Positions 34,418 to 44,165 are shown, counted from the first letter of the stretch. The stretch: 64,000 bases of DNA from Intestinibaculum porci (GCF_003925875.1 NZ_AP019309.1:2108001-2172000); one strand, 5' to 3'. Notes: generated by a model not told the origin, from the sequence alone. A program made the numbers and translations.

Positions 34418-35890
34418 ATAATGCATGAAGACCATTTCACCATATTTAGTGATTGAGTACATCTTGGCAGCTGAACCCATAGAAAGGTTGATGCAGCCAT
34501 GTGAACCTCTTGATTTATAGTATGATGGAGACCATGAACCCCATGACTGCCATGGTGCAGCGTGGAAGCCCGTACCAGTCCATGTAATACGTACCCAGTA
34601 TTTCACTGGTGTCTGATAGTTTTCACCAATTAAAGTACGATTCATCTGATGTTCTTTAATGAAGAATGCACCAGTCGTTGTTTTACGTCCAGGAACAGGT
34701 TTACCTGAGATACAAGGTGTGCTATAAGCAACTTTACCGTTTCTAAAGACATAAACCATCTGAGCGCCTAAATCGACTTCGGTATAGTTTTTCTGATCCC
34801 AGTCATCTTTGAAGTTATTCCAGTTAATCTTGTAAGTTGATTTAGAATACCAAGGGATGTCATATTTTAAAGTGACAGCTTTGATATTATCTTCAGACTG
34901 ATCTTTGACATAAGCATCTGTGCTATCCTGTGGAATAGCTTTATTCATTGCCTGACGAGCCTGTGCGATGGCTTTGGCATAATCAACACGCCAGCCATAG
35001 TCACCTTCAGTGGTTGATAACTTTTTACCAGTATGGGAAGTATAAGTACGTTTCTGACCGACAGTCTTATATTTTAAACACAGTTTTTCCACATAAGCCT
35101 GAAGCTTTTCATCATTAACAGCGACTTTGCCATTAGCCCAGTAAAGCATTTTCGCAATGTCATCAGGAGTCATTGTTTCAGTATGACCTTCCGCAATGGT
35201 CCAAGTAATATAACGTAAGCCTTTGTTGTTATAAGCAGCTAAACGGTTTTGTAATTCAGAGCGAGACGCCGTTTCTTTCGCTGTTTTATAACATGAATTG
35301 TATTTAGAAGTAGAAATATCTAAAGTCTTAGAAACTGATTTAAAAGATTTCACAACGGCTTTTGTCAAACCGTCAGTGTCAATGGTATTCCCCGGTTCTG
35401 CATCATTGACCTGATAAGACTTCTTGCTTGTTGAATAAGCAATATAAACAGGACGAGGTGCTCTGACCTTGTATGTCTTACTGCCTTTTACAAGTTCAGA
35501 TTTCTTAATCACATTCGCTAACTTAGAGGCATTGTAAGTGACATCATGCACTAAGGAATATGAATAAGATTTAAATGGAAAAGAAATACCTTTGTGCGCA
35601 TCACTGAAGGCATTTTCGATTTTCTTGCTGACAGTTGCTTTATAGTTAATGTCATCGCCATCAATGGTCATTGTGCCATTATTACGTCCCTTAATAGTGA
35701 GCGTATAACCATCTAATGACTTTTGAATTTTATCTTTTGACTGCTGTAAAGTTAACCCCGATACATCGATCCCGTTAATAGTGGTATTGTTATACCAACG
35801 ATCTTTGTTCGCAATGTTGTAGTAAGCAATAATACCCACAAGAATGGCCACCAGAACAGCTAATCCGATGTATAAATATTTTCTTTTCAT
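34415..35890 (-). CDS. L,D-transpeptidase (YkuD) with peptidoglycan-binding region; transposon attachment gene
   Basis: This 491-residue protein has an N-terminal membrane helix (YLYIGLAVLVAILVGIIAYYNIA), a long extracellular region with VanW/PG-binding-like repeats (NTTINGIDVSGLTLQQSKDKI) and a C-terminal YkuD domain. The YkuD active site is SRGSHGCINLS (His464, Cys466). It crosslinks peptidoglycan through 3-3 bonds. A Tn7-like element is inserted exactly at its stop codon, leaving the protein complete, but any native terminator is now 14.9 kb away. The conserved 3' coding end is the likely recognition site for TnsD. Confidence 0.93.
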   Translation of the reverse strand: MKRKYLYIGLAVLVAILVGIIAYYNIANKDRWYNNTTINGIDVSGLTLQQSKDKIQKSLDGYTLTIKGRNNGTMTIDGDDINYKATVSKKIENAFSDAHKGISFPFKSYSYSLVHDVTYNASKLANVIKKSELVKGSKTYKVRAPRPVYIAYSTSKKSYQVNDAEPGNTIDTDGLTKAVVKSFKSVSKTLDISTSKYNSCYKTAKETASRSELQNRLAAYNNKGLRYITWTIAEGHTETMTPDDIAKMLYWANGKVAVNDEKLQAYVEKLCLKYKTVGQKRTYTSHTGKKLSTTEGDYGWRVDYAKAIAQARQAMNKAIPQDSTDAYVKDQSEDNIKAVTLKYDIPWYSKSTYKINWNNFKDDWDQKNYTEVDLGAQMVYVFRNGKVAYSTPCISGKPVPGRKTTTGAFFIKEHQMNRTLIGENYQTPVKYWVRITWTGTGFHAAPWQSWGSWSPSYYKSRGSHGCINLSMGSAAKMYSITKYGEMVFMHY

Positions 35891-36200
35891 TTTTGCTCTC
35901 CCTACTCAATAAGTTTGTAACAATGGTTATTGTAACAACTTTATGAAAAAAGAAAAGCTTTTTGACCTTATTTTTTTATAAAATATCAATTTTCTTTACA
36001 TTCAAAAAATTGAAGTGTTTAATCAAACGCTTCAAGCATGAAAAAAAGATACTTTGAACATTTCTTCGTCAATCACGACGATGATCACGATCATTATTGA
36101 CAGATAACAGTTCCATAGACAATTGGCTTTATTCTAGTAAAATAAATCATTGAGTTTCCTGTAAAAAATTAAAGAGTAATTCTATATACCATAGTCTATA
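35891..36200. other. Long leader region before a possible small RNA
   Basis: About 300 bp with an AAGTGTTTAATC..AAACGCTT partial hairpin near 36011-36035 but no convincing gene. It contains the ldt promoter on the minus strand, not resolved. Confidence 0.35.
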
Positions 36201-36336
36201 CTGTTATTGGAGGGATCACCTTTTGCAAATCGTTAAGCAATCTTTTTTTCCTGATCGTTTAGCTATCAAAGATTAGACTTTATCCTAGCTTTGTCAAAGT
36301 ATCTTGTATAAAGGAATGTAGATTTCCTTTTTTCTA
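36201..36336 (+). ncRNA. Possible small transcript with a 17-codon reading frame
   Basis: GGAGG (36209-36213) precedes TTG 36223, which opens a 17-codon frame (MQIVKQSFFPDRLAIKD) ending at 36276. AAAGGAA/TTTCCTTT (36310-36330) plus T residues forms a terminator. This could be a small RNA, a micropeptide gene or a leader with no target gene, since the next gene is on the other strand. Only the terminator and ribosome site are seen directly. Confidence 0.35.
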
Positions 36337-36421
36337 ATTCCATTATAGTCTCACCTGTAAGCGATTGCAACTATTTTTTGTTGAATTTATCAACTTTTTT
36401 CGTCTTATTTTAGAAAATATA

Positions 36422-36453
36422 TGAAAAAGGAGTTATCCTTGTGACAACTCCCT
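36422..36453 (-). terminator. Terminator of the phosphatase gene
   Basis: AGGGAGTTGTC/GATAACTCC, then T residues on the minus strand. Confidence 0.8.
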
Positions 36454-37240
36454 ATTCTAAGTAATAATCTCGTAATTTTGCGAGATCCTCAGATGATAAA
36501 CCATAATTATCCAGAAAGTACTCTTCATAAGAATCATAGTGTCTTTTAATCTCTTCAAAGACAAAATCGCAGCCATGAGGAAGGACTCCTTCTGAGAAGG
36601 TTAAAAGCGTCCGCATATTTTTCGAAAAATGACCAAGCAAGCGATAAGCCTTATGCTTTTTCACAATCAAACGATGACGATACTTATTTGTCAGCAAATA
36701 GTCTTTTTCAATTGTTTCTTCACTAACACCTAACGCTAACATAATGAGAATAGCAGCGACACCAGTCCGATCTTTCCCGGCGGTACAATGAAATAAAATA
36801 GGGACCTGTTTATCTAATAATAAGGCAAAGAGTTTCTGATAAGCCGTATTATGAAAGATCAGGAAATCATAGAAGCGATCGATCGTACTTTCAGCGACAT
36901 TGCGTTCCCGCTTCTTTAAGGCAATCTTAATAATCGACTGCGGTGAGAAGTCAATATCTTTGCCTTCACTATCGCGCATCGCTGAGATATGAATATTCGT
37001 AATTCCAGGAATCTCTGGATCAGGATGCTCTTTGACTTCGTCATGCGAACGTAAGTCGATAATCACTTTGATGCCCAGTTCCTGAATATGGCGCAGTTCT
37101 TCTTCATTCATTTCTGATAACGCCGCGCAGCGATAGAAGATCCCTTCTTTAATATGCTGGCCGTTTTGACTGCGATAGCCGCCTAGTTCACGAAAATTCA
37201 TTTCCTTTCGAAACATATGATTTAAGCGAATATTTGACAT
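36452..37240 (-). CDS. Tyrosine-protein phosphatase (DSP3/IphP type)
   Basis: This 262-residue protein has the active-site loop HCTAGKDRTG (Cys152, Arg158) and the N-terminal NFRELGGYRSQNGQHIKEGIFYR of the IphP/LipA-type family, which acts on phosphotyrosine or phosphoinositides. It has no signal peptide, so it is cytoplasmic. It is adjacent to and co-directional with an SseB-like gene 24 bp upstream and is probably co-transcribed. Confidence 0.9.
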   Translation of the reverse strand: MSNIRLNHMFRKEMNFRELGGYRSQNGQHIKEGIFYRCAALSEMNEEELRHIQELGIKVIIDLRSHDEVKEHPDPEIPGITNIHISAMRDSEGKDIDFSPQSIIKIALKKRERNVAESTIDRFYDFLIFHNTAYQKLFALLLDKQVPILFHCTAGKDRTGVAAILIMLALGVSEETIEKDYLLTNKYRHRLIVKKHKAYRLLGHFSKNMRTLLTFSEGVLPHGCDFVFEEIKRHYDSYEEYFLDNYGLSSEDLAKLRDYYLE

Positions 37241-37263
37241 AATATCACCACCTCACATGAGCG

Positions 37264-37761
37264 TTATTTTTGTCCTCGCTGCAGATCCTGTAAGATTGTA
37301 TGTCGTTTATCAAATGGTTTATTTTGATGGCGAACATCTAATACATGTTCTAACATCTCTTTTGAGACAATAAAACTCTGATTAAAAGGATTAATGACAA
37401 TCCCACTGACACTTGGGTCATTTCTTAAAAGATCTACATAATCATCGATACATAACGTCAAAACTGTTGTTTTTTCTAAATCCTGTTTCCATAAATCCAA
37501 CTCCATCCGTGATGAAAAAGCAGGATAATACGTTTCCTTAGCAGAATTTGCTAAAAGAGGAAACTTAATGTCGGTATTTTTCTCCAATAATAACGATCCA
37601 TCTTTCTGAATCACTGGCTTCTTACTAAAGTTCACACAGGTAAGAAAGTAAGCCTGCTCAGAAATCAAACGGAAGATTTCTTCCATAACATCATTATTTT
37701 CTTTCTCTTTTGCAATATCAAAAAGCATTTCTAATTGTCTATTATCTAATGAAGGTTCCAT
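37264..37761 (-). CDS. SseB-like protein
   Basis: This 165-residue protein starts at ATG 37761 (MEPSLDNRQLEMLF), with TAGGAG about 10 bp upstream. The order of FPLLANSAKETYYPAFSSRMELDLWKQ, LRNDPSVSGIVINPFNQSFIVSKEML matches SseB-type domains found in many Gram-positives. Function is unknown; the family may mediate protein interactions. It is upstream of the phosphatase in the same operon. Confidence 0.75.
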   Translation of the reverse strand: MEPSLDNRQLEMLFDIAKEKENNDVMEEIFRLISEQAYFLTCVNFSKKPVIQKDGSLLLEKNTDIKFPLLANSAKETYYPAFSSRMELDLWKQDLEKTTVLTLCIDDYVDLLRNDPSVSGIVINPFNQSFIVSKEMLEHVLDVRHQNKPFDKRHTILQDLQRGQK

Positions 37762-37824
37762 TGCGATCACTCCTAATTTTTTAAACTACCACTATTCTAC
37801 CACAGATCATCCTTTGACACACGA

Positions 37825-37853
37825 AAAAAGCGTGAGACCTATCCCACGCTCTT
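37825..37853 (-). terminator. Terminator after the decayed gene
   Basis: GCGTG/CACGC hairpin, then TTTTTT on the minus strand. Confidence 0.7.
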
Positions 37854-37857
37854 CATC

Positions 37858-39005
37858 TTATTTGAATAAACTTAAATCTACATGCTCATTTTTGAAATGA
37901 CCTGATAAATTAGCTTCCAAAGTGAGTTTATTCATGAATAAATCATAAAGCTTTGGATTTTTTCCATCTTCGGCTGGAGATTTAATAGATGGCTGCGCCA
38001 TATCCCCGCGCATGATCTAAGGCATCTTCCACAGCATCTCTGATCATCTTAATTTCAAAAAATGACTGAAATTTTTTCTGATACATTTTTGGATCATCAC
38101 GTTCAATAGCCTCTTTGACTTCCACCAAATTCTTGACATCTCGGAGTGTTAAAGTCATCCGTTTGGCTTCTTCAATATAAAACGCAACTAAATCAACCTA
38201 ATTATCAAAGGATACAATGATTGAACTTACGCCAAATTCATAATACGTATTGAGCATACTGCCAATGGCATGAAACTGCTTTTCAGTTAAAGGTGTATGA
38301 TTTTTTAAAAGAGAATAAGCCCCTGACTCAGCAAAGATTTTTCCTTCACAGCTTGAACTATAAGGACATTCATACATCAGCCATTCTCGCTCTTCTGCTG
38401 TTTTCACATCAAGCAGCCTGATACCATAATCACGTTTTTCATGATAGATGGAATCATCATTCTTAATAAATGCCATGATTTCCTGATTGACATGACCAAA
38501 AGTTTTAAATGCTAATAAAGCAAAGTAAGTAAAGTCTTCACCCTCCATAAAGAGTTTTATATCCTCTTTCATAGATTCTGGCACTTTCGTCAGACTTAGT
38601 AACATTAAAGCGTATTTAACCGCTTCGATATCATGTGAATGATAGAGGACTTCTTTACATACGTTTTGCATAATTTCGTCATTTTGATTGGCAATTGGTT
38701 TTAAAAAGCGTACAAAATCAGCAGCTCCATAGCCATTTAGATAGAGTCTATGAAAAGCATGAAATGCCTGCATATCGCCTCTATTTACATCATGAAGAGC
38801 GATTTAAAAACGTTCAAAAATACCATCGGGACAGTGAGCATGCATACGATACATAATTTTATCAAAATCCCCATAGTAATCACCCAAAGGTTTTTAAATA
38901 TTGTCGATATTGATGATATTCCTTAAACGCATAAGATCTGAATTCTTTAAATTCTCCTAATTCATCATTTTCATTACTCTTTAATAGTTCGTAAATAGTC
39001 TTCAT
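37858..39005 (-). pseudogene. Decayed gene of unknown family
   Basis: The start is intact: AAAGGAGAA precedes ATG 39005 (MKTIYELLKSNENDELGEF). After LKTFG the frame shifts to DYYGDFDKIMYRMHAHCPDGIFERF, then an in-frame stop, then a long open part (MQAFHAFHRLYLNGYGAADFVRF to SIIVSFDN, 38773-38198), another in-frame stop, VDLVAFYIEEAKRMTLTLRDV to GYGAAIY, and a last shift into KSPAEDGKNPKLYDLFMNK. Restored, it would be about 380 residues. I do not recognise the family. With two stops and two frame changes it is not functional. Confidence 0.8.
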
Positions 39006-39262
39006 ATACTTTTCTCCTTTCAACGTATCCATCTAGAAATCACTTACTGCATCAGTGTAACAGCACGAATTGAGCACCCACATTTGATAATGCTATTATA
39101 CCCCTGGTTACATAAGCACTGGTAAGAAAGAAGAAATCACAGTTTTCCTTTCCCATATCCAATTATATCATTTCTTTATTCACATAAATTTTTGAGTACA
39201 AATGCAATCGGAACGCATAAATAAAATGTGCCTATCATTACGACAGACACAACATTTTCACT

Positions 39263-40375
39263 TTAGGCACTATGAACGCCCATATAGATTTCATTACCGG
39301 TTTCATCTTTATAAGTAGCCACGGTAAAGTGTTTATATTTCCATAAGCCATCCTGACCAGGGCCTAAACAGCTTGGCGCATAAGATGTAGAAATTGGATC
39401 ACCAATAAGCGCTTTTAAAGAATCAATCGATGTTTTATACTTTGCGGCTTCTCTTAGTTTCTTTGTTAACGCTTCATTATAGTTTCCTAAATCATCAAAG
39501 ACATAGAAGTTATCCTGATACACATTGATGCCCGTAGCCGCTTTCCCATTCGCTAAATAAAGTTTTTTATCTTTCTTATTGAAATACGTATGATTTATTT
39601 TTATCTTTTTCTTTGTCTTAACGGCCTTCATCGTCGCATAAGGAATCTTTTGCGCGGTTTTCTTTGGCGCAAAATAAACTTTATAAGGCACGGCATAGTT
39701 TTTACGCATACCATTGACTTCTGCAAAGAGAGTATCATAAGCTTTACCATTAATTTCTACAAAGCTATGAGCTTTGCCTCTTGGATTCTTTGATGCACAG
39801 CAAACATAAACGTTCTTATAACCAATAACATAAGCCAAATATGCAAAAGCGCAGGCATCAGAATGGCAGTCACCATCACCGCCATTGAAGTGATCATTGG
39901 CATAGAGCGCTGTCCAGCCTTTATGAAAGTTAAAAACGTGGGTGGTTTTATAATGGAAATGCTGGACCCATTTAAAACATTTTAAAAGCTTTTCACTCTT
40001 GCGCATCTTTTTAGTAGTAATTTTATTGGCAATAGCCTTAGCCTTTTCAATCGTTTCATATTCATAGCCATCTAATGGATCAATGGGCTGATTGTGGCTA
40101 TTATAATAAACACCTCTCTTTTTACGCATCTGCATGATTCCTTGATCATCAAGAAAATATGTATTGCCTTTTATTTTCTGTTTACCAGTTTTCATAACAC
40201 CATTTGTGCCAAAGTAATAGTAATGATCTTTCACGGCATAAAGACCTTTCACTTTCATCCCATTGACATAATAAGACTTATTTTTCCAGCCATTATAAGG
40301 TGCCGCATAAACAGTGGAACTCATCATCATGCCAGCAACTAACATAGCCGATAAAATACTTTTTCCTTTATTCAT
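39263..40375 (-). CDS. Secreted transglutaminase-like protein with cell-wall-type repeats (paralogue 1)
   Basis: The protein has about 370 residues. After a signal peptide ending VYA-AP come short aromatic repeats (YYVNGMKVKGLYAVKDHYYYFG, KIKGNTYFLDDQG) like choline-binding or wall-anchoring repeats. The transglutaminase-like core has Cys in GDGDCHSDACAFAYL, His in KAHSFVEING and Asp in KAYDTLF. The C-terminal part carries another repeat (FNKKDKKLYLANGKAATG) and a conserved tail. ATG 40375 has better spacing than 40381. It probably acts on wall or host proteins. It is paired with a close paralogue. Confidence 0.85.
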   Translation of the reverse strand: MNKGKSILSAMLVAGMMMSSTVYAAPYNGWKNKSYYVNGMKVKGLYAVKDHYYYFGTNGVMKTGKQKIKGNTYFLDDQGIMQMRKKRGVYYNSHNQPIDPLDGYEYETIEKAKAIANKITTKKMRKSEKLLKCFKWVQHFHYKTTHVFNFHKGWTALYANDHFNGGDGDCHSDACAFAYLAYVIGYKNVYVCCASKNPRGKAHSFVEINGKAYDTLFAEVNGMRKNYAVPYKVYFAPKKTAQKIPYATMKAVKTKKKIKINHTYFNKKDKKLYLANGKAATGINVYQDNFYVFDDLGNYNEALTKKLREAAKYKTSIDSLKALIGDPISTSYAPSCLGPGQDGLWKYKHFTVATYKDETGNEIYMGVHSA

Positions 40376-40417
40376 CTTCATATCTTCCCCGTTAAAAACA
40401 AGTAAAGGATTGCTCCT

Positions 40418-41545
40418 TTACTTATTTGCGTTGACACCCATATATATTTCCTGACCAGCATCAGCTTTATATGTAGCTACAGTAAAGTTTTTATATTTCC
40501 ATAAGCCATCCTGACCTGACCCTAAACAGCTTGGCGCATAAGTAGTAGAAATTGGATCACCCAGTAATGCTTTTAAAGACTCAATGGATGCTTTATACTT
40601 AGCTGCTTCTCTTAATTTATTTGTTAAAGCTTCGTTATAGTTTCCTAAATCATCAAAAACATAGAACGTATTTTTAAAAGCATTTACTCCCGTGGCAGCT
40701 TTGCCATTCGCTAAATAAAGCTTTTTGTCTTTCTTATTGAAATACTTATGATCCGTCTTGATCTTTTTCTTAGTCTTGACCGCTTTCATCGTCGCATAAG
40801 GAATCTTTTGGGCTGTCGCTTTGCCATCAACATAAGTCTTATAAGAGACACCATAGTTTTTCTTAAAACTTTTTGATTCTGCAAAGAGTGTATCATAGAC
40901 TTTGCCATTAATTTCCGCAAAGCTATGCACTTCTAACTTAGGATTTTTTGAATCACTAGCCACATAAACATTCTTATAGCCTATGGCATAAGCTAAATAA
41001 GCAAAGGCACACGCATCTGAATGACAGTTGCCATCTCCGCCATTGAAATGATCATTGGCATAGATCGCTGTCCAGCCTTTCTTAAAACTAAACTTACGTG
41101 GTGTTTTATAATGGAAATGCTGGACCCATTTGAAACATTTTAAGAGTTTTTCACTCTTGCTCATTTTCTTGGTCGTAATCTTTTTAACGATTGCTTTGGC
41201 TTTTTCAATCGTTTCATATTCATAACCATCCATCGGATCAATCGGCTGATTATGAGCATTATAATAAACACCGCCAGCCTTACGCATCTGCATTACCCCT
41301 TTATCATTGAGATAATAAGTAACACCCTTTACTTTTTGAGTACCCTTTTTCAATAAGCCATTTGCCCCAAAATAATAATAACGGTTCTTCACCGCATAGA
41401 GACCTTTCACTTTAATCCCATTAACATAATAATAGTTGCTTTTCCCTTGTGCTTTCCAGCCATTATATGGCGCTGCATGGACTGTAGAACTCATCACCAT
41501 CCCCGTCACTAAGATTGCTGATAAAGCGCTTTGTAATTTCTTCAT
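40418..41545 (-). CDS. Secreted transglutaminase-like protein with cell-wall-type repeats (paralogue 2)
   Basis: The 375 residues have the same architecture as the downstream paralogue: signal peptide ending VHA-AP, aromatic repeats (YYYVNGIKVKGLYAVKNRYYYFG), Cys in GDGNCHSDACAFAYLAYAIGYKN, His in VHSFAEING, Asp in KVYDTLF and the same C-terminal tail. The copies differ across the region between core and tail. The start is ATG 41545, about 10 bp after GAGGAG. Tandem duplication is the simplest origin. Confidence 0.85.
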   Translation of the reverse strand: MKKLQSALSAILVTGMVMSSTVHAAPYNGWKAQGKSNYYYVNGIKVKGLYAVKNRYYYFGANGLLKKGTQKVKGVTYYLNDKGVMQMRKAGGVYYNAHNQPIDPMDGYEYETIEKAKAIVKKITTKKMSKSEKLLKCFKWVQHFHYKTPRKFSFKKGWTAIYANDHFNGGDGNCHSDACAFAYLAYAIGYKNVYVASDSKNPKLEVHSFAEINGKVYDTLFAESKSFKKNYGVSYKTYVDGKATAQKIPYATMKAVKTKKKIKTDHKYFNKKDKKLYLANGKAATGVNAFKNTFYVFDDLGNYNEALTNKLREAAKYKASIESLKALLGDPISTTYAPSCLGSGQDGLWKYKNFTVATYKADAGQEIYMGVNANK

Positions 41546-41600
41546 CTTATCAATTCTCCTCATGAATTTTATTATACGCTCGTTAAAAGCGATATGCATC

Positions 41601-41626
41601 AAAAAAGACGTTGCATTCACAACGCC
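41601..41626 (-). terminator. Terminator of the lysine transporter operon
   Basis: GGCGTTG/CAACGTC stem, then TTTTTT on the minus strand. Confidence 0.8.
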
Positions 41627-41627
41627 T

Positions 41628-42365
41628 TTACTGATTCATAAATCTTGATAAGAACTGTTTTGTTCTTTCTTTTTGTGGGTGATTGAAGATCTGATCAGAG
41701 CTTCCCTGTTCACAAATAACACCCTGGTCCATGAAGACAACCACATCACTGACTTCTTTCGCAAACTGCATTTCATGCGTAACGACTGCCATCGTTAATC
41801 CTTCCTGAGCCAGTTTTTTCATAACATCCAAGACATCTCCGACCATTTCTGGATCAAGCGCACTGGTTGGTTCGTCAAAAAGGATCACTTCTGGTTTCAT
41901 ACAAAGTGTACGGGCAATCGCCACACGCTGTTTCTGTCCACCCGATAAAGTCGTACTAGAAGCATTCGCAAAAGCATCCATACCGACAGCTTTTAACTGT
42001 TTCATAGCTTCAGCTCTCGCTTCTTCTTTAGACTTCTTTAAAACTTTGATCTGACCGATCATACAGTTTTCTAAAACTGACTTATTCGCAAATAAGTTGA
42101 AGTTTTGAAATACCATTCCTACTTTTGAGCGGTAGGCTGCTGGTTTCATCGAACCACCTAAAATATTTTCACCATTGAAGAGGATTTCTCCCGCATCAGG
42201 GATTTCCAGTAAGTTGATACATCTTAATAATGTTGACTTACCACTCCCACTCGAACCAATAATCGTAACAACCTGTCCACGATTAATAGTAAAATCAATA
42301 TCTTTTAAGACTTTGAGATCGCCAAAGTGTTTTTCTAAATGTTTAACTTGAATGACTTCTTCCAT
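41628..42365 (-). CDS. Amino-acid ABC transporter ATP-binding protein
   Basis: This 245-residue ATPase has Walker [14 protein letters not shown]-loop MVFQNFNLF, signature [13 protein letters not shown], Walker [15 protein letters not shown] and the H-loop VTHEM. It belongs to the polar amino-acid (PAAT) group. The start is ATG 42365 after AGGAGG (42374-42379). It is third in a substrate-binding protein, permease and ATPase operon behind a lysine riboswitch, so lysine is the expected substrate. Confidence 0.92.
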   Translation of the reverse strand: MEEVIQVKHLEKHFGDLKVLKDIDFTINRGQVVTIIGSSGSGKSTLLRCINLLEIPDAGEILFNGENILGGSMKPAAYRSKVGMVFQNFNLFANKSVLENCMIGQIKVLKKSKEEARAEAMKQLKAVGMDAFANASSTTLSGGQKQRVAIARTLCMKPEVILFDEPTSALDPEMVGDVLDVMKKLAQEGLTMAVVTHEMQFAKEVSDVVVFMDQGVICEQGSSDQIFNHPQKERTKQFLSRFMNQ

Positions 42366-42376
42366 TGACGTTCCTC

Positions 42377-43105
42377 CTAAGCACAATTATCCTTAATGGT
42401 TGCGCGTGTTGTCTTATTGATTTTCTTTTCTGTGAAGTTTAACAATAATGTTGCTAAAGTTGTCAGAATTAAATAGAGCACTGCCGTATCCAAATAGACT
42501 TCGATATAACGCATGTTACTGCCGGCAACACTGGTTGCCTGGAAATATAATTCAGTAACAGCAATGGCATTTAACATACAGCTATCCTTGATATTGACGA
42601 TAAACTGGTTACCTAATGAAGGGAACGTATTTTTAATCGCCTGCGGGAAGATAATTGATGTCATTGTCTGAAAGTTGGATAAACCGATTGCTTTGGCAGC
42701 TTCGGTCTGACCAACATCGACAGACTGAATCCCAGAACGGATAATTTCTGCCATGTAGGCAGCTGTATTGATTGAAATGATAAACATCCCAGCGGTAAAG
42801 GATGACCAGTTAAAGACTGGTTTCAGTAAATAATACAGGAAGACGGCCTGAACCATCATTGGAGTTCCTCTAAAAACCCAGACATAGAAACTTGTAATGA
42901 CATGTCCTAAGTACTTAAAGAAACGTGTAACTGGCTTATCTAGCGGATCAATCGGTAAGGTACGAATAGCGCCGATGACTAAGCCAAGCACTAAACCAGC
43001 TAATGTCCCAACTAAGGCAAAAGCCACTGTCATCTTGATCCCATACCAGAATAATGGCCAGTTAGAGACAAGCTGATTCCATGCATAACCAAAATCAATT
43101 TTCAT
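42377..43105 (-). CDS. Amino-acid ABC transporter permease
   Basis: This 242-residue PAAT-type permease has five hydrophobic segments and the cytoplasmic loop [36 protein letters not shown], which couples to the ATPase. Several residues before TM1 and the [13 protein letters not shown] segment are family hallmarks. It is transcribed between the binding protein and the ATPase. Confidence 0.92.
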   Translation of the reverse strand: MKIDFGYAWNQLVSNWPLFWYGIKMTVAFALVGTLAGLVLGLVIGAIRTLPIDPLDKPVTRFFKYLGHVITSFYVWVFRGTPMMVQAVFLYYLLKPVFNWSSFTAGMFIISINTAAYMAEIIRSGIQSVDVGQTEAAKAIGLSNFQTMTSIIFPQAIKNTFPSLGNQFIVNIKDSCMLNAIAVTELYFQATSVAGSNMRYIEVYLDTAVLYLILTTLATLLLNFTEKKINKTTRATIKDNCA

Positions 43106-43116
43106 TTAATAACTCC

Positions 43117-43941
43117 TTATTTAGATGTAGGGGCACGATTGACAGCCTCTTCCATAATCTTTAAACGTTCTTTCTGAGAAATAGAATCTAACGCTTTCTG
43201 CACTTTCTTGAATTCAGCTGTTTTACGTGTATTGTTCTTTAAACCAATCGATACAGAAGTATCTACTTTAAAGTTATGACCCTTTTTGAATTTAACCATT
43301 GTTAAATCTTTGTTCGCTTTACAGATTCCATTACCTACTGGCTGTTCAGCAGTAATACCATCGGTATCCTTCTGCTGCAGGGCCACAACTAATTCTGGAT
43401 AAGTTGCTTTAGGAGTCTGATGTTTGACATTCTTGATCTGATCGATGATTGTATCATAGTTAGTATTCTTCTGACCAGAAACCTTATAACCGCCAAACTG
43501 CTGAATATCAGTGAATTTAGCCATTTTAGAGTTCTTACGAACAATCATAACCATGTCTGACTGATAGTAAGGAGTTGTGAAGTCTAACCCCTTTTCACGA
43601 TCTTTATTCGCTGTCATCCCAGCGATAATCGCATCGATTTCCCCTGAAGCAACAGCAGGCTGTAAACCATCCCAGGCAATCTTTTTCACAACTAATTTCT
43701 TACCTAATTTTTTTGCAATCTTGCTCGCCATCACAACATCATAACCATCAGCGTAACCAGCGCCGCCCTCTAACTTGACAGAAGTGGCGGTCTTCTTAGA
43801 AGTCTGCCAGTTAAATGGCTGGTAAGCAGCTTCCATTCCTACGGTAAATGTATCTTTTTTAGCATCTGAGGAAGAGCTTGAGCTGCCGCATCCTGTTAAT
43901 AAGAGTGCACCTGCTAAAAGTGCTGCACAAGTTTTTTTCAT
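43117..43941 (-). CDS. Lysine-type ABC transporter substrate-binding lipoprotein
   Basis: This 274-residue periplasmic-binding-type lipoprotein has signal peptide MKKTCAALLAGALLLTGC (lipobox LTGC), then a Ser-rich linker and a type-II binding fold (VGMEAAYQPFNW, AGMTANKDREKGLDFTTPYYQSDMVMIV). Start 43941 has better spacing than an ATG lying on the ribosome site. The lysine riboswitch upstream suggests lysine as ligand; sequence alone would only say polar amino acid. Confidence 0.9.
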   Translation of the reverse strand: MKKTCAALLAGALLLTGCGSSSSSSDAKKDTFTVGMEAAYQPFNWQTSKKTATSVKLEGGAGYADGYDVVMASKIAKKLGKKLVVKKIAWDGLQPAVASGEIDAIIAGMTANKDREKGLDFTTPYYQSDMVMIVRKNSKMAKFTDIQQFGGYKVSGQKNTNYDTIIDQIKNVKHQTPKATYPELVVALQQKDTDGITAEQPVGNGICKANKDLTMVKFKKGHNFKVDTSVSIGLKNNTRKTAEFKKVQKALDSISQKERLKIMEEAVNRAPTSK

Positions 43942-43969
43942 AAACATCCTTCTTTCCCTCAAGAATAGA

Positions 43970-43996
43970 AAAAAGCTATACGTTATCGTATAGCCC
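43970..43996 (-). terminator. Expression-platform terminator of the lysine riboswitch
   Basis: CTATACG/CGTATAG plus TTTTTT on the minus strand, just upstream of the operon. Confidence 0.85.
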
Positions 43997-44165
43997 TAAC
44001 GATTAGATAACGCCTCTTCTTGCGAAGGAGTATTATGAGTCTTTCCCATAATACCAAGGATGTCACTGCCGCTTCACCCTTTCGGCGATGATTACCTTTC
44101 ATAAAGTTCATAGCCTGCCAGCTCCCTCTATTACTCTGATGCATCGCTTCCTCTATCCTTTTGTA
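43996..44165 (-). ncRNA. Lysine riboswitch
   Basis: On the minus strand the leader has GGATAGAGGAAGCG, AGAGTA, GGAGC, CATCGCCGAAAGGG and a final AGGCGTTATC, matching the order of the lysine aptamer's conserved parts, and it ends in a terminator. It controls the three-gene ABC operon, repressing it when lysine is abundant. Confidence 0.85.
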
